From assembly GCF_001425325.1 (NCBI RefSeq), contig NZ_LMEH01000001.1:1764601-1828600 (forward strand): 64,000 nucleotides of DNA, in the 5' to 3' direction. The notes under the pieces were generated by a model. It saw only the letters and a program-made list of their open reading frames with translations, made no database searches and was not told the origin of the DNA. How positions within the stretch are numbered: position 1 is the stretch's first letter; each line of letters opens with the position of its first letter. The stretch comes from Leifsonia sp. Root1293. Its GTDB lineage: Bacteria; Actinomycetota; Actinomycetes; Actinomycetales; Microbacteriaceae. Position numbers and translations under genes: made by a program. This document shows, piece after piece, positions 33,422-43,900 of this stretch.

Positions 33422-34380
33422 CAACAACAACCATCCGCCCCTACGAGGCAACCGACGCGCAACAAACCATGACGGTCTTCCAGCGTGCGGTAAGGATCAC
33501 CGCCGCCGCGGACTACGAACCTGAGCAGATCGCTGCCTGGGCAGCGGACCTCGACATTGCGGCCTGGGCGCACCGCAGAGCTGCCGCCGAGACGTGGGTC
33601 GCAGAACAAGACGGCGTCGTTGTCGGTTTCAGCGACCTCAGCAAATCCGGATACATCGACATGATGTTCGTTGATCCCGCAGCGGCGCGGACGGGTGTTG
33701 CAACTGCCCTTCTCAGCCACCTCCTTCACCTCGCCATCGGGCGCGACATACCCGAGCTCACCGTCAACGCCAGCGCAACCGCACGCCCCTTCTTCGAGCG
33801 CGGCGGCTTCCAGGTCGAGACCGTGCAGGAGGTTGAACGCAACGGCGTGATCCTGCACAACTTCCGAATGAGAGCGCCAGTCAACGCGACCCCGGAAACG
33901 CCCTGGCTGCCTACGGACTTCATTCACCCGCTGCGCGTCGACTGGGGCGAAGATGTGCACCTGCGCCCCATCCGTGCCTCCGACATCGACATCGACATGC
34001 CAGCCGTCCTCGGCAACCAAGAAATGCTCTGGGAGATGTACGGCGACGCCTGGGCCTGGCCGCCTGCCACCCTCACCGTCGAGCAGGACGTCCGAGATCT
34101 CCAGCACCACGCCGATGAGATGGACCGCCACGAATCCTTCAACTACGCGATCCTTCCTACCGACGAAGCCGAACTGTTCGGATGCATCTACATCGACCCC
34201 GTCAACACCGGCGACCCCAGCCGCATCGAGGCTGAAGTCTCCTGGTGGGCCACTCCTGGCGCTCCGCCCTGGCTGCGCAACCACCTCGGTGACCTCGCCT
34301 CGGCATGGATCCGCCACGCGTGGCCGTTCGCCGGCGTTCACACCCCCTTCAACCAAGTCCACTTCCGGGAGACAACATGA
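33418..34380 (+). CDS. Double GNAT-family acetyltransferase
   Basis: 320 residues. The first GNAT domain (about 1-155) shows the acetyl-CoA-binding motif in MMFVDPAAARTGVATALLSHLL and the end GFQVETVQEVERNGVILHNFRM. The second (about 170-320) is less complete (VHLRPIRASDIDIDMPAV...GCIYIDPVNTGDP), and its CoA-binding loop is weak. Two-domain GNAT proteins act on antibiotics or small amines; the substrate is unknown. It overlaps the serine hydrolase by four bases. Confidence 0.85.
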   Translation: MTTTTIRPYEATDAQQTMTVFQRAVRITAAADYEPEQIAAWAADLDIAAWAHRRAAAETWVAEQDGVVVGFSDLSKSGYIDMMFVDPAAARTGVATALLSHLLHLAIGRDIPELTVNASATARPFFERGGFQVETVQEVERNGVILHNFRMRAPVNATPETPWLPTDFIHPLRVDWGEDVHLRPIRASDIDIDMPAVLGNQEMLWEMYGDAWAWPPATLTVEQDVRDLQHHADEMDRHESFNYAILPTDEAELFGCIYIDPVNTGDPSRIEAEVSWWATPGAPPWLRNHLGDLASAWIRHAWPFAGVHTPFNQVHFRETT

Positions 34381-34938
34381 ACGACAGCTGCAGGCCGAGG
34401 ATGCGAGAAACCTCCGCTGGACCAGTTACCGACGAACGAACCACGAGCGAAGCGCTACCGGACTGGATCATGTCACGAACTTTTCTGCTGCTCGGACTCG
34501 GCTTGCAGGATGGCGGATCCACATGCGGGCACCCGAGGTGATCCGTTTCCGTGCGATCGCTGGCTGCGGTGTGGCCGGATCGGAACCACGGGTGCCGCTC
34601 GCCCGTCAAGCTGCGTTGGCTAGGCGGGCACGGGAGTCCCGGAGTCCGGTCGCCCCGGTTGTTCCGGGTTGCGCCTCCGGATGCATCAACTATTGACGAG
34701 AATGAGGGCGACGAACAAACCTGCGGCCACCGTAATTGCGAGAGCGGGTTCCCACCAATGGACACGACGCGGTTCCACAGTTAGCCGGTCCCTGACGGAA
34801 ACACCAACGGCTGACCCCGATCACAACATGAGTTGATACGAACAGATTCGTGAGTCGCGAACTGCTCGCTGGGTATGACACGTGGGGAAGCGCGCAGGTC
34901 GCCAGGCACACGTCGACGGCGCCCGGTGGAGATCGTGG
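34381..34938. other. 558-base gap between the acetyltransferase and the giant gene
   Basis: A 54-codon frame starts at 34377, overlapping the acetyltransferase stop (ATGA), and runs to 34541; its translation has no recognisable features and may be the stump of a lost gene. No hairpin or RNA gene was seen in the rest. Confidence 0.4.
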
Positions 34939-37900
34939 TCACGACTTCCTGCGGCGGCGCCGCAGGAACGCGGTGAGTCCGATGACGGCGCCGCCTAGCA
35001 GCAGCACGATCCCAGCGGTCAGCTGTATCCGCAGGGCATCGCCATCGACTCCGGTTACGGCTAGCGGCGGGTCGAAGCGGTTCTCGACGGTGATGTTAAC
35101 GACGGAGTCCGCCGTCACCACGGCCGGTTCGGCTTGCGTCGCACTGATTTTGACCGCGGCCGCGCCTCCCTTGTCGGTCTCCTGTGCCCAGCACTCCGCG
35201 CCGATCGGCAGATCGTCGAAGCGACGCGTCTCGCCGCCGGCGAGGATGACCATCTCGCCGTCGAGAACCACCGAGGCGGGGTTCGCCCCTCTTTGGAGAG
35301 TGCAGGTGAGCTCGATCTGGAACCTTTTGCCGTTCGCCTGAGCGGTGGCACCGGTGATCACCTTGGAGAGGTCGATGGAACCGTAGTCGAACACGTTGGT
35401 CGCGACGATGCCGATCTCCTGCGGGGCGTCGACGACGGTCACGATCGCGGCGTTGTCGAAGGAATCGAAATCGATGCTCGACGACGTGGCGCCACCGGCA
35501 TCCGTCTCGGCTGCGAAGCAGTGCGTCCGGTAGGGCAGGTGCAACGGGTCGCCGTCATCGTCGGTCACAACGACCGTCTCGCCGCCGCTGACGGTTACGG
35601 GGCCAGAGAAGAGGGTGAGCAGCGTGCCGTCTTGCCCTTCGAGTTGGCAGGTGACCTGGATCACGAATAGGGCGCTCGTCGCGTAGTCCTCGTCCTGAGC
35701 TGCACCATCGAGCACCTTGGTGATCGCGATGGTACCGAGCGAGAACTCGTTGACGAAGCCGGCGGTCACTACGTTCGCGCCGTTGTCGCCGTCGTCGGGG
35801 ATTGTCACGGTCACCGGATCGGGTGTCGCGTCTGCTCCTCCGTCATCCGTCTCTGTGACGATGCACTCGGCACCGACTGGAATCCCGGTGATGGTCGTCG
35901 AGGTGATCGGGTCTCCGGTGCCGTCACCCGTGAGTGTGAGCGTGCCGTCGTAGACCTGCGCGCCCTCGTAGGTGCAGATAACTGAGTAGACGAACGGGCC
36001 GTTCGAGAAGTCGGGGACACCAGGGCCGGTGAGCTGCTTCACGACGTTCAAGCCGCCGACTCGGAAGTCGTTGGTCACTGTCACGAGGGAGGGTCCGGAT
36101 TCGGCGTCGCCGATGGTGAAGGCTCCGGCGGGGTTCACTGACGACTCGGTGGCGCCGGCGTCGTCGATTTCTGTGACGACGCATGATGCGTCAGTGGGTA
36201 GGTCGCCGACGATCCAGAGCGGATTGGCCCTGGTGACTACGGCGGTCTCATCGAAGACCGGGTTCGACACCGCGTCGGGCAATGTGCAGAGCAGGCGCAC
36301 CGGGAAGTCGCCGGTGCCCCATGCATCGGCGCCGGCGCCGGTCACTTCCTTCGTGATGTCGACGCTGCCGACCGTGTACGAGTTGGTCACACCGACTGTC
36401 GTCGCATGCGTGCCAGCGGTGTCAGGCGACAGGGTGAAGCTCGCGTCAGGTCCGTCTATCGGGGCTCCGTCGACGCCGCTCTCGCTGATGACGATGGTGG
36501 TGGATGCCGCTCCACCGGTTCCTGTTTCGCTGACCGAGCAGCCGGCACCGGCTGGCAGCCCGGAGAACTCTTTCGACTGGCCGTCGCGCAGGGTGAATGA
36601 CCGATCTGCGAGCGTAATCGATTCGTCGCCGAGGAACAGGCAGCTCGCGGTGAAGGAGTAGGTCAGGTCGTAGGCGATGGGGTCGCCGTGCTGATCGACC
36701 GCTCCCCCATTGTCGATGGCTTTGCTCACTGTGAATCCGGCGTTGCGGTAGATGTTCGTGACGGTCAAGGTCACGTCGCCGTCCGCGGCTGAGATGACTA
36801 CCGGGGCGGCCTCGGTCGCACTGACCTGCACCTCCCAGGCCCCCTGTGAATCGGTCTCTTCTGCCCAGCAGCTCGAGCCGATCGGCAGATCGTCGAAACG
36901 CTCGGTCTCGCCGCCCTGAAGCCGGGTGAGTTGGTGATCGACCAAGGTGAGGGTCGGGTTGTTACCGCCGCGGTCGAAGGTGCAGGTGACCTCGATCTCG
37001 AAAGTGCGTCCCGTCCCGAGCACGGTGTCTCCGCCAAGCTGCTTTCTGAGCACGAGCGAGCCGTAGGCGAAGGTGTTCGTCGCCGTGATCTCAAGCGGCT
37101 GCGTGGTGTTTCCAGCCTGGGCGGTGACGATCGCCGCGTTGTCGTAGGAGTCGAAGTCGATCGCAGTGGATGTGGCTCCTGCTAAATCGGTCTCGTCACC
37201 CCAACAGTGGGTGCCCACCGGTAGCAGCAGATCGCCGCCGTTCACGGCGTCCTGCACCATCACGGTGCCGGCACCGGTCAACTCGACGTCACCGTCGAAC
37301 AATGTGACGCGATCGCCACCGGTGTTGACCTGGCAGGTGACGTGAATCGTGTAGGTTGCGTCCGTCGCCCAGTCCTCGCCGGCGGCTGCGCCGTCGAGGG
37401 CCTTGGTCACTGCGATGGTGCCGGCCGTGAACCGGTTGAGGAAGGACGCGGTCGCAACTTGCGGTTCTCCACCTGCCACGTCAGGAATGGTGACGGTAAC
37501 GTCGGCCGCCGCCGCGTCCGCCCCGCCATCCGCGGTTTCGGAGACGACACAGTCCGTACCGACTGGTAGGCCCGTGACGGAGGATGAGACGAACGGTCCG
37601 GCGGTTCCGTCACCCGAGATCTCGACCTCGCCGAATCCGACGTCCTGGCCCTCGTAGGTGCAGTTGTAGCCGAACTCGAACGGCCCGTCGGAGAAAGTGG
37701 GTACGCCGGATCCGTCGACCGTCTTGGAGACGGAGAAGCCGCCGACGCGGAAGTCGTTCGCCACGGCGACCGTCGACGGTTGGGCCGGGGTGCTGCCAAT
37801 CGTCACCGAGGCGGGTGTGATTGTGGATTGGGTTGCGCCGCCGTCATCAGTTTCCGTGATGGCGCAGGATGCGCCCGTCGGGAGGTCGTCGATGCGCCAG

Positions 37901-40900
37901 ACGTTGCCCGGGCCGTCCTTGGTCAGCACTGCGGTGTCGCTGAAAACCGTGTTGGGGTTCGCGGCGGCCAGTGTGCAGGTGGCCTGCACGGTGAAGTCGC
38001 CGAATTGGCCCGCCCAGGTACCGGTCGCCGACTTGGTGATCGCGAGGGACCCTACGGTGAAGGTGTTGGTGATAGCCACGGCGTTCAGGTGGGTCCTCGC
38101 GGGAGCATCGGCGAGCAGCGTGAATGCCGTGCTGGCCCTGTTTGACGGAGCCGTGGAGGACCCGTCGCGGGTGACGACGATGCTGGTGGATGCGCCGTGG
38201 TTGTCGGTTTCGGTGACTGTGCAGTCGGCGCCGGCTGGCAGGGCGTCGAAGGTGCGCGAGGATGTGGCCGGCGCGACCGGCGGATCCTGCAGCGTGAACG
38301 ACTGGTCGAGCACTGTCGTGTCCCGGAAGGTGCAAACGGCGTGCACCGGGAACGGGTCGTAGACGATCGCGGCGCCGTCCTGGTCGACCGCTCCGCCGTT
38401 CACCACTGACTTACTCACGGTGAAGCCGGCGAACTCGTACGTGTTCGTGGCCTGGATACGCTGCAACTGCACCGGGGTCGACGCGAACGGGTGGGCGATG
38501 TCGGTGCGACCACTGAAGTCGCTGAGCGCCGTGATGGCGCCTGAGCTGGTCGCATTCGTTCCGGTGGGGACGTAGCTGACCTTCGCCCCCTGCGTCGGCG
38601 TTTCCGTCACCGTGCAGTCGGCGTACAGCGGGATGTTCAGGCTTGCTCCGACAGTAAGGACGGTGCCGTCTGGCAGCAGCGTGACGGTGGCGGCACTAGC
38701 TCCTGTACCGTTCACGATCGCTACGGGTTGACCGCCTGAGGTGCACGAGAGCGTAAAGGTGTAGCTCGATGGCAGGGGCGCCGTCCATCCGGTCGGCGTG
38801 ACCACGGTTTTGGCGAGGCTGAGGCGGGCGGTGGGCATCGCCACGCCTGTGCGGACGGGCTCTACCGGCCCGAGGTAGATCTCGGCGCCGTTGCTGCTTC
38901 CGCGCGATCCGGCCGCGACGGCGTTCCAGGCGATCGGCAGGGTGCCGGTACCGGTGCTCGGCGACGACCACGCCGTGCGGGTTTGGAACGAAATGTCGAC
39001 AGATGCTCGCGGGGCGAGGCCGGCGCCGGCCGGGAATGTGAGCACGAACTTGATGGCCTTGGCCGATGCGAGCTGCGCCGTGGGGGTCGTGTCAGTGAAG
39101 ACCGTCCAGGCGCGGTTGTTGACATCCGCGTAGCAGGGGTCCGTCGTCGGGATACCGCCGGCTCGTGCAGAGCTCTCGATGTCCTTGGCGTTGCAGACCC
39201 GGTTGGGCACAGTGTTCAGGTAGTAGGCCGTGAGTACGGTGCCGGGTGCGGCGGTGGTGGCGACCTGGCCGAGCAGGGTCGGCGCCCAGTTCGAGCCGCG
39301 CTGCGTTCCGACGGTCACACCGGTGTCACCGGGGGCTGGCAGTACGTCGATGGCCGCGAGCTGCTCGGACGGGATGTTGCCGAGGTTGGTGAAGGTGGTG
39401 CGCCATGATTCGGTCCCGCCGGGGCGGGTGATCGGTACACAGGTGTTGGTGTAGTAGCCACGTCCGGCGTTCGGGGTGTCGCATGCCGCTGCGGCGGGCA
39501 GTCGGCCGGTGGACAGAACGCCGAGGTCGTCGTAGTTCGCATCGCCTGGGGCTGCGCCGGGTACGCCGGCTGCGACACCCTTCACGGCCTTGACCACCTG
39601 GATGGGAGCCGCGGCCGACGGCGTGACCGTCGTTGTTGCCGTGCAAAGGTCGACGTTGGTGGTGTTCGGGGTGACTGGGCGGTTGTTGCTGGTGAAGGAA
39701 CAGCGCTCGAAGTCACGGTCCGATGAGGCCGTGATCGAGTTGCCGACTGGGGTTGTCGGCGCCAGTCCAGTCTGGAAGACCAAGGCGGCTGTGATCGTCA
39801 GTTTGTCACTGGGGTTGAAGACGAACCCGGCGGGAACGGTGATCGAGATGATTCCGGTTGACGGGTCGAGGCTGGCTGCGAATCCGGTGGTGGCCAGGGC
39901 AGTCCCCGCCCCGTTCACTAGCGCAAATCCGAACGTGTCGGTGGCGCCGGCCGGCTCGACGAGCAGGGATCCTTGGCCATTGGTGCCGACGGTGTCGGTG
40001 AGGGTGAGGCCGGTCATCGCCCAGGCACCTGAGTTGGTGATGGTCATCGCGTAGGGGATGGGGCTGTTGGGTGGGAATTGCTGCGAGCCCGCCCCGCCCT
40101 GACCGTTGCCGGGCGACTTCTCAACTGTGATGGCGTTGACGCGGTGCTGCAGGATGGTTGTGTCGCTGTCACTGGCGTCGGCTGTCCACGTCGTTCCAAC
40201 GTCAGGCCTTCCCCACGCTCCAACGCCATGGACCTGAAGGTCATCGGTGGTTGTTCCTTGGACGGTCTCGCCGGGTGCTGTCTGCAGACCGGGCAAGGTG
40301 GACGGCACCGGGTAGGAGTCGACTTGACCGGCCGGACCCACGTGAAGCACTGTACGTCGGGTGGCGGTCACGGTGACCGTCACTGTGGGGTTGCGTGGCC
40401 GTTCCCAGTTCGCGTTCGCCGCGTTGCGGCGTACGTCGAAGCGCACTCCGCGGACCTGGTCGGCTGTCACGCCCGCGGGAAGGACCGGCGTGATCGCCCC
40501 GCCGGTCGCAGCGGTCTGCCACTGCCCGACGGTCCAGCACGCCGTGAGGTCGGCCGAGCCGTTGCACGTGGATGTGATCGCCCCGCCGCTGGTCTGGTAC
40601 TCCGCTCCCACGAGGACGGAAACACGCAACTGTCGAACGGGTAGGGGCAGTGTGACCTGCGGGAAGCTGGCGAAGTCGAACGCGTTCCAGAAGGTGGGGG
40701 TGGCATCAGTGAGCGTCATCGTTGTGGTGCGCACGTTGCCTGTCGGCTGGCCCGCCAGAGTGAGGCGGTAGCCGGTGCGGGCGTCGTCCTCGTAGCGCGA
40801 TGCCGGGGTGATGGTCTTGGATGCGGTGATGCCGTAGATAGCCGCGACGAATGCAAGGGTCGCGTCCGCGCTTCCGGCGGCTGAGTCAAGGTTCGGGTTT

Positions 40901-43900
40901 CCGCCGGGTCGCTCGACCGTCGCGAGCGCGATGTTGTCGACGCGGTCGGTGATGTCCACTCGAGGGGTCGCATTGATAGGGACGCGCTCGATTTCGCGGG
41001 ACTGGAACGTCAGCGTGACGGTGCTGGCCGCTCCGGCGGCGACGGCCGTTCGCGTGGGATCCGAGTGCACAACGCTGAAGCCCGTGACGTCGGCGAGGTC
41101 AGCGGGTGGCAGGCCCTGCGCCTCGGCGACGGTGTAGGTCTGCGTTGCCGCGCCGCGGAGGAGTGTGACGACAGACTGCGTGGCACCGGTCGGCACCGTG
41201 ATGTTGTCGATCGAGTACAGGTTGAGGTATTGGAAAGCCGTCGGAGCTGGCTGCGCCGGAGACGGATCGCTGATAGTGAGCTGGCCGATCTTGCTCTCGG
41301 TCTCGTTGGTGGCCGTGATCGTCGACGTCACCAGAGGGAACTCGTCGGCCGGGGTGCCGGCAGGCGGGACGGGTAGTTCGGTCTGGTCGAAGGCCTTGGT
41401 GACCGAAACGTTGACAGTGGTGTCGAGGATGGTGATCGCGGCGCCATCGCCCTGTGAGACCGGCACAGGGCCGATTCCCGTGAGGTTCACGGTGTTGTTG
41501 ACGACCCCCGCTGCGCCGGTGTTATAGGTGTCGTCGTGAAGAATGCCGACGACCGGACCGTCGTCGCTGCGCTTGACCTGGCGGATCTGGAATGTGAGAT
41601 CGAGGCCGCGGTCTTTACCGAACGATGCGGCGACGCCGCTGCCGAGAGCTGGGGCGCCGGCTCCACTACGGTTACTGCCCTCCGCGTAGCTGATTCGCAC
41701 GCCGAGAGTACTGGCCCGCTCCGCGTCGCTCAGGGTGTAGCCAGGGAAGGTGCCATCGCAGACCACCGCGAGTCCACAGACCTTGCCGGTGATGTCGGTC
41801 CAGTTGACGGCCCCGTCGGTCGTGCTGCCGTCGGCGAGCTCGACCTTCGCGACGCGGTCGTACTGCATCGACGGATCGAGTGCCGGCGTGATCGGCTCGA
41901 TCCGAGCCAGGTCGAAGGCGTCGTAGACCGAGGTGGCGACGTCTGTGATTTCGCTGGTGCTCGCGGGGTCGGTGATGACCACCGAGCTGAACGGCAGACC
42001 CTCGGTCGCCCAGTTCAGTCTCGTGGTGCGCTGCTCATCGCTGAAGGCGAAGACCTGGTCGTTCAACCACCGCTTCTCGAGGAGGTCGGGCGCGATTCCG
42101 TCGAAGGGTTTCAGCACGACCTCGTCGACAGCCGTCGCCGTGTTGTCGGTGGGGTCGGTGTCGTCGGGGTTCGAGACTGCTGCCTGTGCGCGGTTGTCGA
42201 CGGTGAGGCCGGGGGCGGGCGCAGCGGCGGCTGCATCGGTGACGCTGCCGCTCCCATCGCGGAACGTCGACCGCATGGTGGTCGACAGAGTTGGGGCAAC
42301 GGTGAAGCCCGGGGGCAGCACTCCGGTCTTCGGAAGGTACGTGAAGCGCACGCCGCGGATGATGTCCCGCAGCCCTGCAGGAACTGCGTAAATCCAGGTG
42401 GTCGCGCCTGCGATGGCGCTGGCGCCGTCAAAGGTGACCCAGGTGACGCCGTCGGCGCCGAGGTATTCGGCTTTGAGGGTGGCGTTGCCGGGTACGCCCG
42501 CGGTGATCTGGGCGAGGTCGAAGGTGTTCCAGAACGGGGTGGTGCCGCCGGCGGGGTCCGGATCGGTGATGATCAGTGAGTTGGAGCCGATCGTTGAGGC
42601 GTTCACGCCGGCGTCGTTCACGGCGCCGAGCATGGTGACATTCATCGTGGAGCCGGGAACAGCGAACATGTCGTCGCGGGCGATGCGCTTGTCGATGGTG
42701 GTCGAGACACGGGCGGGCTGCAAGGTGATCGTATCGGCACCGGTGTCGCTGGCTGTCCGCCCGGTGGCGTCGACCACAGTCGCCGTTGTTTCGTTCGTGC
42801 TGATGACGTCGCGGCTCCCATCGATGGGGCGGGCCGTCACGGTGAAGGGGATTTCGGCGGAACTGTTGGGTTCGATCGTTCCAGTGAAGAGCACGTCGAA
42901 ACCGGTGACGCCGGCACGGGTCGGCGGGGGGATGTTGTCCGCGACCTGGGTGGCACGGGTCTCCGTGCTGCCGTCGGCGTAGTGGTACGTGACGCTCACC
43001 TCGGTGGCGCCGGCCGGCCACTCCACGCCGCCGGTGAAGCCGCTGAAGTCGAGACCTTGGTCCAGAAGGTTCGGCTGGCCGGGCGACGGCTCAGTGATGA
43101 GCATCGATACGACAGCAAGGTTGGAGTTTGTGGACGTGATTTTGGCTGTGGTCGATTCTCCGGCAAGGAGCTTGCTGTCGAAGAACGACTTCTCCACCCC
43201 AACGTTCGGAAGGGCATTGCTGATGACCACAGAAGCGTTCGCGGTCTGCGGCGCGGAAGAGGCGGCCCCCACTGTCACCAATGAGGAGGCGGTGTTTACG
43301 ACGGTGGCCGTCTGGCCCTGCGGGATGTTCTCGACTGTGCTGTTCGTCGAGGTCTGAACGACGATCCGCGCCTCACCACTCGGAGGGGTGATGGGGAGCT
43401 CACCCGCGGAACTGCTGAAAGTGAAGCGCAGACCCTTCACATCACTCAAGGGCGTGATGCCAGGAATGCCGCTCGGGTCTGCGGGAATGGGGCCGGTGTC
43501 GGTCGCGGGCTGCCAGTTGCCAGCGGCGTCGCGGTACTCGATCTTGACCTGATCGGCGCCTGCGGGAGGCGTGATCGAGCCGATTGCTCGGAAGTCGAGG
43601 TAGCCCTCGAGCGGGCCGGCGACTCCGTCAGCGGGATCCTGCACGACGATGGTGTCGACCGTGCGATTCGAGGCGTTGCCGCCGCCGATCGTATAGTCGA
43701 CAGGCTGCTGAGGCACACCGGGGACCTGCTGTCCGTCGGGTTGGTTGTCGTCGACAGACTTCAGCACGGTGCTGTCGAGCTTCTCGACCACGTTGACTGT
43801 GATGGTGGCCGTAGCGGACTGCGGATCCGCGTTGGTCGCCGTGGCGTTCGCGGTGTTGATGATGTCCTGGCCGTTGAACTCGGCCGTCGTATCGTCGGGC

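Noticed and set aside
41536..42579. Open frame of 347 codons on the plus strand
   Set aside because: Antisense to the giant gene. Its translation mirrors the repeat protein and shows no family motifs.
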